Source of the DNA: an uncultured Myxococcales bacterium
Lineage (GTDB): Bacteria; Myxococcota_A; UBA9042
NCBI GenBank assembly: GCA_903850505.1
Contig: CAINLT010000414.1
Span: 1-55,610, forward strand
Direction: 5' to 3'
DNA length: 55,610 bases
The position numbers and the translations under genes were made by a program. Each line of letters begins with the position of its first letter. The stretch's first letter is position 1. Below are positions 43,457 through 51,785 of the stretch, piece after piece. The notes beneath the pieces are model-generated. The model was not told the origin of the DNA. It ran no database searches and saw only the letters and a list, made by a program, of their open reading frames with translations.

Positions 43457-45145
43457 ATGCACAACAATCCGCCAGAACAACCGATCCACGCCGCCCACGG
43501 CACAACGCTTTCCTGTCGGGGTTGGATGCAGGAAGCCGCGCTGCGGATGCTGTGCAACAACCTGGATCCGGACGTCGCTGAGCGCTGGCAGGACCTCGTC
43601 GTGTATGGCGGCATTGGGAAGGCGGCGCGCAATTGGCCGGCTTTCCACGCGATCTGCCGCGCGCTGACAACGCTGGAAGACGACGAGACGCTGCTCGTGC
43701 AGTCCGGCAAACCGGTGGGCATCGTCAAGACCCACGCGGATGCACCGCGCGTGCTGATCGCCAACAGCAACCTGGTTCCCAAATGGGCGACCTGGGAGGT
43801 GTTCCGCGAACTCGAGCAGAAAGGCCTGATGATGTACGGCCAAATGACGGCGGGATCGTGGATCTACATCGGCAGCCAAGGGATCGTTCAGGGTACCTAT
43901 GAGACTTTTGCCGAAGCGGGTCGTCAGCATTTTGGCCATCTGCCCGGCTTTGATCCGCATCGGCCATTGCGCGGGCGCTTGACCGTTACAGCCGGTTTGG
44001 GCGGCATGGGCGGCGCGCAGCCGCTGGCATGTACGCTCGCGGGCGGCGTGATGCTCGCGGCGGAAGTCGACCCGACGCGGCTGCAGCGGCGGCTGGAACA
44101 ACGCTATCTCCATGAGCAATTCACCGACGTGAACGCGGCTATCGACCGGGCGCTGGCGGCCAAGGCTGCGGGCGAAGCGCGCTCGATCGGCGTGCAAGCC
44201 ACCGCGCTGGAACTCCTCCGCGCGCTGGAGCAGCGCCGCGTATTGCCCGACCTGGCGACGGACCAGACCAGCGCCCACGATCCGCTGGTGGGCTACCACG
44301 TGACGGGGCTGACGCTGGCCCAAGCCCAGGTCGCACGCGAGGCGAATCCGGACGCGTGGATTGCCCGCGTGCGCCAGGACATTTGCGCGCACGTCGCGCG
44401 CCTGAGCGCGTGGCTTGGCCAAGGCGTCCACGTTTTTGACTACGGCAACAACCTGCGGGCGGAGGCTGTGTCGGGTGGCATGGACCACGCGACCGCTTTT
44501 GCTTTTCCCGGCTTCGTCCCCGCCTACATCCGCCCGCGGTTTTGTCGCGGTGAAGGACCGTTCCGCTGGGTCGCGCTCTCCGGCGATCCCGAGGACATCG
44601 CGGTGACGGATCGCGCCATCCTCGCCGCTTTTCCCGACAATCCCGGCGTGCAGCAATGGCTGCGAGAAGGCGCGCCGCAGATCGCGTTCCAGGGCCTCCC
44701 TGCGCGGATCTGCTGGTTGGGCTTGGGTGAACGCGCCAAGGCCGGCCTGCTGTTCAACCAGCTCGTCGCGGAAGGCAAGGTCAAGGCGCCGATTGTCATT
44801 GGCCGCGATCACCTGGACTGCGGCAGCGTCGCTTCTCCCAACCGCGAAACGGAGAGCATGAAGGACGGCTCCGACGCGGTGTCCGATTGGGTCTTCCTCA
44901 ACGCGCTCGTCAACGCCGTCAGCGGCGCTTCCTGGGTCAGCGTCCATCACGGCGGCGGCGTGGGCATGGGCTACAGCCAACACGCGGGCGTGGTCATCGT
45001 CGCCGACGGAACGCCAGAAGCCGCCAAGCGCATCCAACGCGTGCTGACGAACGACCCGACGCTCGGCGTGCTGCGCCATCTGGACGCTGGCTACGAAGAA
45101 GCGGCTGTTGTCGCAGCGCGCGAAGGCGTGCAGGTGCCAAGATGA
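43457..45145 (+). CDS. hutU: Urocanate hydratase
   Basis: Converts urocanate to imidazolone propionate in histidine degradation, using tightly bound NAD as electrophile. Motifs: [49 protein letters not shown] (dinucleotide-binding region), [10 protein letters not shown], and the catalytic region [20 protein letters not shown] with its conserved Cys. About 562 residues is normal. ATG 43457 is preferred over the upstream frame start at 43430 because AAGGAG lies six bases before it. The other hut genes are absent, so this is an isolated copy beside the putative origin. Confidence 0.95.
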   Translation: MHNNPPEQPIHAAHGTTLSCRGWMQEAALRMLCNNLDPDVAERWQDLVVYGGIGKAARNWPAFHAICRALTTLEDDETLLVQSGKPVGIVKTHADAPRVLIANSNLVPKWATWEVFRELEQKGLMMYGQMTAGSWIYIGSQGIVQGTYETFAEAGRQHFGHLPGFDPHRPLRGRLTVTAGLGGMGGAQPLACTLAGGVMLAAEVDPTRLQRRLEQRYLHEQFTDVNAAIDRALAAKAAGEARSIGVQATALELLRALEQRRVLPDLATDQTSAHDPLVGYHVTGLTLAQAQVAREANPDAWIARVRQDICAHVARLSAWLGQGVHVFDYGNNLRAEAVSGGMDHATAFAFPGFVPAYIRPRFCRGEGPFRWVALSGDPEDIAVTDRAILAAFPDNPGVQQWLREGAPQIAFQGLPARICWLGLGERAKAGLLFNQLVAEGKVKAPIVIGRDHLDCGSVASPNRETESMKDGSDAVSDWVFLNALVNAVSGASWVSVHHGGGVGMGYSQHAGVVIVADGTPEAAKRIQRVLTNDPTLGVLRHLDAGYEEAAVVAAREGVQVPR

Positions 45146-45602
45146 GAGAAGCCACGCGCGTTGTTTTTGTTGGAAATTGTGCTGCTGTCAGCACAAAATG
45201 CTGTGAAATTGTTTGGAAAACTCCGATGTTGATTGAGTTTGATCCTGTGGATAAGTTGTGAACAACCTGTTGGCCTGTTGTGGACAAGCGCGCAGGCCTG
45301 TGGACAGACTGCTGAGCCTGTGGACAGCCGGCCAACCTGTCCACACCCGTCCACGGATCCATCCACAGGTTGATCGTCGGCAACTTGGCTGCATGACTCG
45401 GCTATTTCGCCTGCCCACAGCCATCCACAGGACCAGCGACAGCACCTCTCTAGATCTCATCTGATTCAATCCAACCCCGTGCTGCACTTGCCTGGAGCAC
45501 TCGCGCCGCGGCGGGCGGGTCTGGTCAATTGCGGCCATCCAGAGTACAACTTCGCGGCGTCAGCCGAGCATCAGAAGTCGTGTTCGGCAGGAGAGTGCCT
45601 AG
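45146..45602. other. Putative replication origin (oriC) with DnaA-box cluster
   Basis: 457 non-coding bases between hutU and dnaN. Between 45246 and 45429 there are nine DnaA-box-like 9-mers on both strands: TGTGGATAA (45246-45254, the perfect consensus in reverse), TGTGAACAA (45257-45265), TGTGGACAA (45279-45287), TGTGGACAG (45299-45307 and 45319-45327), CTGTCCACA (45337-45345), CCATCCACA (45359-45367 and 45421-45429) and a weaker TGCCCACAG (about 45412-45420). Just left, 45160-45250 is much richer in A+T than the rest of the window and could be the unwinding element. dnaN and recF follow directly. dnaA is not adjacent. Confidence 0.75.
45177..45196. repeat. Perfect inverted repeat at the left edge of the putative origin
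   Basis: TTGTGCTG-ctgt-CAGCACAA, an eight-base-pair perfect stem with a four-base loop, 32 bases after the hutU stop. It could be a hutU terminator (no long T-tract follows) or part of the origin architecture. Confidence 0.5.
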
Positions 45603-46745
45603 ATGAAAGTTCGCATCGACAAAGCCGCTTTGACTGTGCCGCTTTACCGCGCCCAGGGCGTGATTTCGCGCAAGCCGATGAACAACGTCCTGGCGCACGT
45701 GCACATCGCGGCGAGCGAAGACGGCTTGGTGTTCACGGCGGCGGAATACGACGTCACGGTCGTGGCGGAAGTCGCGGCGGACGTCATCGAGCCGGGTGCG
45801 GCAGTCGTCAACGGTCGGTCGCTTTTTGACATCGTGCGGGCGTTGCCGGATGGCGCGACGGTGCAGTTGTCGACCGAGGCGAACAATCGGCTGCGCATTG
45901 AAGCGGGTCGCGCTTACTACTACCTGAACGGCATGGCGCCGGAAGAATTTCCGCCTAACGCGATTGAGGACACCCAAGGTCGCGGCCTGCTGTGCGACAA
46001 GAGCCACCTGGAGACGATGCTGAAACGCACGCTGTTCTCCGTGTCGCAGGAAGAAAATCGCCCGGCGCTCAATGGCGTGCTGCTGGAAATCGAGCCGGAA
46101 GGCAACGGCGCGCCGGCCAACCAGGTGCGCATCCGCATGGTGTCGACCGACGGCACGCGGCTGTCCAAGGCCGAGCGGTCGATGACCGTGAGCGACTACG
46201 ACGGCCAGAAGCACCAGTGGATCCTGCATCATCGCGGCGCCTCGGAACTGCAGCGCATCTTTGAAGGCGCGGATCCGTCGGCGCGCATTGAATTCGTCGG
46301 CCGCAACGTCGTGATTTCCAGCGACAAGGCCCGCGTGCAGGTGCGGCAAATTGAAGAGCGCTTCCCCGATTACACGCGCGTCATCCCGGAGCGCGGCGAT
46401 GCCTCGGTCAGTCTGCGGACGAGCGAATTCATGAGCGCGGTGCGTCGCGTGTCGTCGCTGGCTTCAGCGCGCGGCGATTCTCCGCTGCGCGTCGAGTTGG
46501 AAGCGGGCCGCATGGTGCTCGAGATGAGCCACAACGACGGCGAAGCGCACGAAGAAATTGACCTGCCCGACTACCAGGGCGCCAAGATCAAGGTCGGCTT
46601 CAATCCGCGTTTCCTGCTGGACGTGTGCAACGTGCTGGGCACCGAGCACATCACGCTGGAGTTGTCTGACCAGTTCTCGCCGTGCCTGCTGCATGCCGAC
46701 GAAGAGCCCGGCTGCGTGTTCGTCATCATGCCGATGCGCATGTAG
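45603..46745 (+). CDS. dnaN: DNA polymerase III beta subunit (sliding clamp)
   Basis: 380-residue ring-forming processivity clamp. Clear beta-clamp features: MKVRIDKAALTVPLYRAQGV at the N-terminus, NVLAHVHIAAS, EEFPPNAIED, RPALNGVLLEIE, RQIEERFPDYTRVIP and the C-terminal hydrophobic-cleft strand CVFVIMPMRM. The ATG follows AGGAGAG with seven-base spacing. It is the first gene after the DnaA-box cluster and 21 bases upstream of recF. In most bacteria dnaA precedes dnaN; here hutU does. Confidence 0.97.
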   Translation: MKVRIDKAALTVPLYRAQGVISRKPMNNVLAHVHIAASEDGLVFTAAEYDVTVVAEVAADVIEPGAAVVNGRSLFDIVRALPDGATVQLSTEANNRLRIEAGRAYYYLNGMAPEEFPPNAIEDTQGRGLLCDKSHLETMLKRTLFSVSQEENRPALNGVLLEIEPEGNGAPANQVRIRMVSTDGTRLSKAERSMTVSDYDGQKHQWILHHRGASELQRIFEGADPSARIEFVGRNVVISSDKARVQVRQIEERFPDYTRVIPERGDASVSLRTSEFMSAVRRVSSLASARGDSPLRVELEAGRMVLEMSHNDGEAHEEIDLPDYQGAKIKVGFNPRFLLDVCNVLGTEHITLELSDQFSPCLLHADEEPGCVFVIMPMRM

Positions 46746-46766
46746 CCCGGCCAGATTGGAAGGGTC

Positions 46767-47903
46767 GTGCATATTGAGCGCCTATTTGCTGAACACTTCC
46801 GCAACCTCGAGACCATCGAGTGGTGGCCGCATCGCCATTTCAACCTGATAAGCGGCGACAACGGTCAAGGCAAGACCAACCTGCTGGAAGCGATTGCCGT
46901 GGCGGCCAGCCTGCGCAGCTTTCGCACGAGCAAGCTGAGCGACTGTCTGGCTTTTGACGAGAAAGAAGCGACGCTTGGCTTGCGGATTGAACGCCGCGGG
47001 CTGCGGGAAGACCTCGGCGTGCGCATCGCCCATGGCCAGAAGAAGCTGTTCCTGGACGGCAAGAGCGCGACTTCGATGGCCAACTACCTCGGCCGATTGG
47101 TCGTCGTGCTGTTTGCCCCGACGGATCTGGGACTGCCGCATGCGGAGCCCTCGGAACGGCGGCGGTGGCTCGATCGTCTGGCGTTCAACCACGAGCCGGC
47201 GCATTTGGCCGACCTGCGCCGCTATGAACAGGCGCTCGCCAACCGCAACGCGCTGCTCCGCCAGCACAAGACGACGCACGTCGATACCGGTCTGCTGGAC
47301 GCGTACGACCAGGTGCTGGCGCATTCCGGCATCAAGCTGATCCTGCGGCGCCAGCGCGTGTTGCAGCGTTTTGCGCCGATCCTGCGCGACGCGTTCGCCC
47401 GCATCGCCGCGCCGGGACTGCTGGCCGACGCCCTGTATTTGCCGCGCGACGAGGTCGAGGACGAAGCGCAACTCCTGCGGCTGCTCCTTGCCAATCGCCC
47501 GCGGGATCTGGCGCGCGGTCACACGACGCGCGGGCCGCACCGCGACGACGTTGACCTGCGCATCGCCGACCGGACCGCCGCGCTGCATGCGAGCCAAGGT
47601 CAATGCCGGGCGCTGGTACTGGCGATGAAGATCGCGGAAATTCGCAGCCTTGAGGCGGATTTTGGCGAACCGCCGGTGCTGCTGATGGACGACGTCTCCT
47701 CGGAGCTCGACGCCACGCGCAACCGCGCGCTGATGGGCTATCTGGACGAGCTGGGTGGTCAGGTGTTCCTGACCACGACGGACGCCGCGCACATTCGCGT
47801 CGCCGCGCCGCGCCAGGTCTTCCTGATGCAAGCCGGCCATTTGTCTGAGACCGGCCGTTTCGACCGGACGACTTCCCCCGATTCTTCCACAGGTGTGACA
47901 TGA
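46767..47903 (+). CDS. recF: Recombination/replication protein RecF
   Basis: SMC-like ATPase that helps load RecA at gaps. Motifs: Walker A ISGDNGQGKTNLLEAI, ABC-type signature ASQGQCRALVLA, Walker B VLLMDDVSSELD and the D-loop/His region FLTTTDAAHI. About 378 residues, normal for RecF. The start is GTG at 46767 with GGAAGG upstream. It ends in a four-base overlap (ATGA) with murA. Confidence 0.94.
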   Translation: MHIERLFAEHFRNLETIEWWPHRHFNLISGDNGQGKTNLLEAIAVAASLRSFRTSKLSDCLAFDEKEATLGLRIERRGLREDLGVRIAHGQKKLFLDGKSATSMANYLGRLVVVLFAPTDLGLPHAEPSERRRWLDRLAFNHEPAHLADLRRYEQALANRNALLRQHKTTHVDTGLLDAYDQVLAHSGIKLILRRQRVLQRFAPILRDAFARIAAPGLLADALYLPRDEVEDEAQLLRLLLANRPRDLARGHTTRGPHRDDVDLRIADRTAALHASQGQCRALVLAMKIAEIRSLEADFGEPPVLLMDDVSSELDATRNRALMGYLDELGGQVFLTTTDAAHIRVAAPRQVFLMQAGHLSETGRFDRTTSPDSSTGVT

Positions 47904-49180
47904 GCCTCTTTCGCATCCAAGGCGGCGTGCCGCTCTCCGGTACCGTTCGCGTTTCTGGCAACAAGAATGAAGCGTTGCCGGCATTGGCCACCGCGCTTTT
48001 GACCGACGAGCCAGTCATCCTGCGCAACATCCCGGACATCCTCGACGTCCGCGTGATGATCGACATCCTCCGCGAGTTGGGCAGCGAAGTGACGTGGCTG
48101 GAGCCGCATGCGATTCGCATCGTGACGCGCGATTTGCGCACGACGGTACTGCCTGATTTGGGTCGGCGCGTGCGGGCGTCGATCCTGTTTGCCGGCGCGC
48201 TGCTGGGTCGCGCGGGTCATTGCGAATTGCCGCCGCCCGGTGGCGACGTGATTGGCCGGCGCCGGCTGGACACGCACTTTGACGGTTTTGCCGCGCTCGG
48301 CGCCAAGCTGACGGTCGGTGAGACGTACAAGCTCGATTCCACGGGGTTGGTCGGCGCCGACTTCTTCTTCGATGAAGCGTCAGTGACCGCGACGGAGAAC
48401 CTGCTGATGGCGGCGTCCGTCGCCAAGGGCACGACGGTCCTGTCCAACGTCGCCTGTGAACCGCACGTGCAGGGCATCGCGCGGCTGCTCACGGCGATGG
48501 GCGCCAAGATCGAAGGCATCGGCACCAACCGCCTGATCATCGACGGCGTGGCCAAGCTGCACGGCGCGGACTTCACGATCGGTCCGGACTACCTGGAAGT
48601 CGGCAGCTTCATCGGTTTGGCCGCGGTGACCGGCGGCAGCCTGCGCATCCAGGACGCGGCGCCCGAGCATCTGCGCATGATCCGCATGGTGTTCCAGCGC
48701 CTGGGCGTGCGGACGGAAATTGACGGCAATGACGTGCTGGTGCCCGGCGAGCAGGAGATGCGGATTCGCCAGGATCTCGCCGGCGGCATTCCGCGCGTGG
48801 ACGACTCGATCTGGCCGCAGTTTCCCACGGACTTGATGTCGATCGCCATCACGGTGGCCACGCAGTCGAGCGGCACGGTGCTGTTCTTTGAGAAGATGTT
48901 CGAGGGCCGGATGTTCTTTGTCGATCACCTGATCGGCATGGGCGCGCAGATCATCTTGTGCGATCCGCATCGCGTGGTCGTGGCCGGTCCGAGCCGTTTG
49001 GTCGGTCAGCGCGTGCAGAGCCCGGACGTGCGCGCGGGCATGGCGCTCGTCATGGCGGCGCTGTGTGCGCATGGCACGACGACGATTCACAACATTCGCC
49101 AGATCGACCGCGGCTACGAAAAAATCGAAGTGAAGCTGGCTTCGCTGGGCGCGCGCATTGAACGCATCGAGGAAAGCTAG
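47900..49180 (+). CDS. murA: UDP-N-acetylglucosamine 1-carboxyvinyltransferase with Cys-to-Asp active site
   Basis: First committed enzyme of peptidoglycan precursor synthesis; transfers enolpyruvate from phosphoenolpyruvate to UDP-GlcNAc. The EPSP-synthase-like fold is clear: VSGNKNEALP (Lys22), the flexible active-site loop PPPGGDVIGRRRLDTH, ENLLMAA, FPTDLMS (conserved Asp) and DVRAGMALVMAAL (conserved Arg). In the loop the usual GGC (Cys115 in E. coli) is GGD: Asp116, codon 48245-48247. Asp at this place, as in mycobacterial and chlamydial MurA, supports catalysis and gives insensitivity to fosfomycin. 426 residues. Coupled to recF by a four-base overlap and abutting proB. Confidence 0.93.
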   Translation: MSLFRIQGGVPLSGTVRVSGNKNEALPALATALLTDEPVILRNIPDILDVRVMIDILRELGSEVTWLEPHAIRIVTRDLRTTVLPDLGRRVRASILFAGALLGRAGHCELPPPGGDVIGRRRLDTHFDGFAALGAKLTVGETYKLDSTGLVGADFFFDEASVTATENLLMAASVAKGTTVLSNVACEPHVQGIARLLTAMGAKIEGIGTNRLIIDGVAKLHGADFTIGPDYLEVGSFIGLAAVTGGSLRIQDAAPEHLRMIRMVFQRLGVRTEIDGNDVLVPGEQEMRIRQDLAGGIPRVDDSIWPQFPTDLMSIAITVATQSSGTVLFFEKMFEGRMFFVDHLIGMGAQIILCDPHRVVVAGPSRLVGQRVQSPDVRAGMALVMAALCAHGTTTIHNIRQIDRGYEKIEVKLASLGARIERIEES

Positions 49181-50287
49181 ATGGAGCGCGATGCACTCGG
49201 GCGGTCACAGCGGATCGTCGTGAAAGTGGGTTCGCAGGTGCTGTGCCGCGACGACGGGACGCTGGATGACGCCGTTCTCGTTGAGCTGGTCGGCGGTCTC
49301 GCGGATCGGCTGCGCGCGGGCCAGGAGGTCGCGTTCGTGTCCTCGGGCGCGGTGGCGTCGGGCACGGGCGTTGCGGCCAAGTTGAACCTGGGCAAACAGG
49401 CGCTGGCGGCGATTGGCCAGCCGCTGCTGATGGCGCGGTATCGCGAGCTGTTCGCCACGCACGGCGTCCAGGTCGCGCAGATCCTGCTGACGCACGCCGA
49501 TCTGGCCGACCGCGGGCGATTCCTGCACGCGCGGCGGGTGATGGCGGAGCTGATGGCCGCGGGCGTCTTGCCGATCATCAATGAAAACGACACGGTCGCG
49601 GTCGAAGAGCTGAAATTCGGCGACAACGACGCGTTGGCGGCGCAGGTCGCGCACGTGGTCGGCGCTGACGTGCTGGTGCTGTTGACGGAGACCGACGGCC
49701 TGTACACGGCCAATCCACACGACGACGCGACGGCACAGCGCATCGCCAACGGCGAGAGCCACGATGACGCGCTTCTGGCGGTCGCATCGGGCGGCAAGAG
49801 CGCTTTTGGCACGGGCGGCATGCATTCCAAGCTGCTGGCGGCGCGCAAGGCGGGATCAGTCGGCGTGACGGTGGCTATCGCGCGCGGCAAGAACGCGGGC
49901 GTGTTGCAGGCGCTTTTTGCCGGCAAGGACGTGGGGACGCTGCTCCTACCGGGCAAGCGGCGTTTGACCGGCAAGCGATCGTGGATCGCGACGTCGCTGC
50001 GGCCGCGGGGGACGATTCACGTGGATCAGGGCGCGGCTGACGCGCTGCGCTCGGGCGGTCGCTCGCTGTTGCCGATTGGGGTCAAGCGCGTCGAGGGCGA
50101 GTTTGCCGTGGGCGATCCGCTGCTGGTTGTCGACCCGGCGGGCCAGCCGTTGGGCCGAGGTTTGTCGCGGTATGACAGCGCGGACGCCCGCCGCGCGGCT
50201 GGGCTGCGGACCGAGCAGATTACCCAGGAGATCGGCTGGCTGCCGGCGAGTGAGCTCATCCACCGCGATGATTTTGTGGTGCAATAA
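49181..50287 (+). CDS. proB: Glutamate 5-kinase
   Basis: Phosphorylates glutamate at the gamma carboxyl, the first step of proline synthesis. Motifs of the amino-acid kinase domain: RIVVKVGSQVL, FVSSGAVASG, PIINENDTVAVEELKFGDND, VLLTETDGLYTANP and GTGGMHSKLLAARKA. A C-terminal PUA domain starts at about residue 275 (GTIHVDQGAADALRSGGRSL, then LPIGVKRVEGEF). 368 residues is normal. The ATG directly follows the murA stop; the next gene directly follows its own stop. proA is not in the window. Confidence 0.96.
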   Translation: MERDALGRSQRIVVKVGSQVLCRDDGTLDDAVLVELVGGLADRLRAGQEVAFVSSGAVASGTGVAAKLNLGKQALAAIGQPLLMARYRELFATHGVQVAQILLTHADLADRGRFLHARRVMAELMAAGVLPIINENDTVAVEELKFGDNDALAAQVAHVVGADVLVLLTETDGLYTANPHDDATAQRIANGESHDDALLAVASGGKSAFGTGGMHSKLLAARKAGSVGVTVAIARGKNAGVLQALFAGKDVGTLLLPGKRRLTGKRSWIATSLRPRGTIHVDQGAADALRSGGRSLLPIGVKRVEGEFAVGDPLLVVDPAGQPLGRGLSRYDSADARRAAGLRTEQITQEIGWLPASELIHRDDFVVQ

Positions 50288-51010
50288 GTGTGCACCACCG
50301 TGGTCTGGCCGCTGCCGGGCGGCTACGTGCTGGCGTTCAACCGCGATGAGTTGCTGTCGCGTCCGACGGCGCTGCCACCGCAGCAACGCGGGGTGGTCCT
50401 GGCGCCGATTGACCCGGAAGGCGGCGGCACCTGGCTCGCGACAAACGCGTTCGGCCTGACGCTGGCAGCGCTCAACGTCTATGAAGCAGCCATGCGGGAA
50501 CCGGAGCCGCCGATTCGCAGTCGCGGCTTGCTGGTGACCGATCTCGCGGATGCCGCGACGCTCGCGGACCTGGCGGTGCGTATCCAGCAACACCCGCACT
50601 TGGCGCACACCCGGCCGTTTCATCTGCTCGGCGTCGATGCGTCGCAGCACGCCCTGGACGCGCGTTGGGATGGCGCGCAGTTGACGCTGACGCCGGCGGC
50701 GCTGCCGTTGCTGCGGGTGTCGGCGGCTTTTGACGCGCCGGAAGTGCGGGCCGCGCGCAACCTGGAGTTCACCGCGCTGCGGACGGATCTGCCCAAGACC
50801 CACGACATTCAGGCGACGTTGCGCCAATGGTTTGCCAGCCACGCGCGGAATGGTTCGCCGCGAGGCGTGTGCATGCACCGCGAGCCGCTGGCCGCCACAG
50901 TGAGCCACACGCAAGTGCACGTGCACGCGGATGCGACCCGGATGTGGTATCTGGCCGGTGCGCCGTGCCAGGACGTGGCGGTTTTTGCGTCGCACCTGAC
51001 GAGGTCCTGA
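50288..51010 (+). CDS. NRDE-family protein (TANGO2-like)
   Basis: 240 residues. The family-defining motif is present as VLAFNRDELLSRPT, followed by GGTWLATNAFGLTLAALN. The mature N-terminus is MCTTVVWP, with Cys2 in the place expected for an Ntn-hydrolase-like nucleophile. NRDE/TANGO2-type proteins are conserved from bacteria to man; the eukaryotic TANGO2 is linked to heme/lipid handling, but the bacterial role is unclear. The start is a GTG right after the proB stop. Confidence 0.85.
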   Translation: MCTTVVWPLPGGYVLAFNRDELLSRPTALPPQQRGVVLAPIDPEGGGTWLATNAFGLTLAALNVYEAAMREPEPPIRSRGLLVTDLADAATLADLAVRIQQHPHLAHTRPFHLLGVDASQHALDARWDGAQLTLTPAALPLLRVSAAFDAPEVRAARNLEFTALRTDLPKTHDIQATLRQWFASHARNGSPRGVCMHREPLAATVSHTQVHVHADATRMWYLAGAPCQDVAVFASHLTRS

Positions 51011-51643
51011 ATGTCGACGCTGCTTCTGACGCTCGTTCTCGCGCTGCTGCCGGTCGTCGATCAGCCGGCGGCGGACGCGAACGCGCCCATCGTCATTGGT
51101 CTTCATGGCCGCGGCGACACGCCGGAGAATTTCCGGTCTGTCGCGGAGCGCCTCGGACCGCAATTGCACTGGCAGTTTCCGCGTGGGCCGCTGCAGTGGA
51201 AGCCCGACGCGCCGGGCGCGCAATGGTTTGACCGCCAGTCGCCCGATGGCGGCAAGGCCGCGCTGCAGGCGGCGCTCGCGCTTGTTGCGGCGCAGGTGGC
51301 CAAGGCGGGGAAGAAGCCAGTTGCGCTTGTCGGGTTCAGCCAGGGCTGCATGGTCGCGGCGCATTACGTGGCGGCACATCCCGATCAGGTGCGCGCGGCG
51401 CTGTGTTTTGGCGGCATGCTGATTGCGCCGGTGCAGGTGCCGCGTGGCCGTCACGCCGTGCAGATTCGCTTTGTCCACGGCACCCACGATCCGATGGTGC
51501 CCTACGCAAACGCCCAGGAGGCCGTCGCGGTGCTACGCAAAGCCGGGCTGGACGCGACGCTGACAACTCATGAGGGTGGCCACGTCATCCCGCAGCAATT
51601 GACTGCAGAATTGAAGACTTGGATTGCATCACGGCTGCACTGA
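51011..51643 (+). CDS. Alpha/beta-hydrolase, phospholipase/carboxylesterase family
   Basis: 210 residues. The N-terminal MSTLLLTLVLALLPVVDQPA looks like a signal peptide, so the enzyme is probably exported. Motifs: oxyanion region IVIGLHGRGDTPENF, nucleophile elbow VGFSQGCMVA (Ser), Asp in FVHGTHDPMVPY and His in EGGHVIPQQ, a complete catalytic triad of the COG0400 carboxylesterase/lysophospholipase family. The substrate is unknown. Its ATG follows the stop of the NRDE gene with no gap. Last gene of the dnaN run. Confidence 0.87.
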   Translation: MSTLLLTLVLALLPVVDQPAADANAPIVIGLHGRGDTPENFRSVAERLGPQLHWQFPRGPLQWKPDAPGAQWFDRQSPDGGKAALQAALALVAAQVAKAGKKPVALVGFSQGCMVAAHYVAAHPDQVRAALCFGGMLIAPVQVPRGRHAVQIRFVHGTHDPMVPYANAQEAVAVLRKAGLDATLTTHEGGHVIPQQLTAELKTWIASRLH

Positions 51644-51785
51644 ATCGCCGATGAATTGCAGCACACCCTTCACCTGTCACATACACAAACATCTATGTTG
51701 ACATGTGTGTGCAGTACAAGGAACCTCAACCCAAGCACGGAGCTGGGTTCAGGCGGTAAGTGTGCAGCAGGACGAGGTATTTTGG
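51644..51785. other. Intergenic region upstream of the FG-GAP/UnbV lipoprotein
   Basis: The sequence composition is less GC-rich than the genes. A perfect -35-like TTGACA is at 51698-51703, but 16-18 bases downstream there is no good -10 hexamer. Alternating CA/TG tracts (CACATACACAAACAT ... ATGTTGACATGTGTGTG, about 51677-51711) form an imperfect palindrome centred on 51693 that might bind a regulator. Confidence 0.3.

Noticed and set aside
45160..45430. DnaA-box cluster as a plasmid- or phage-type origin or a regulatory repeat array
   Set aside because: Adjacent dnaN and recF and housekeeping neighbours favour a chromosomal origin; no iteron-type equal spacing and no plasmid or phage genes.
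51698..51703. Perfect TTGACA upstream of the FG-GAP/UnbV lipoprotein gene as a promoter
   Set aside because: No acceptable -10 hexamer at 16-18 bases, so a full promoter is not supported.
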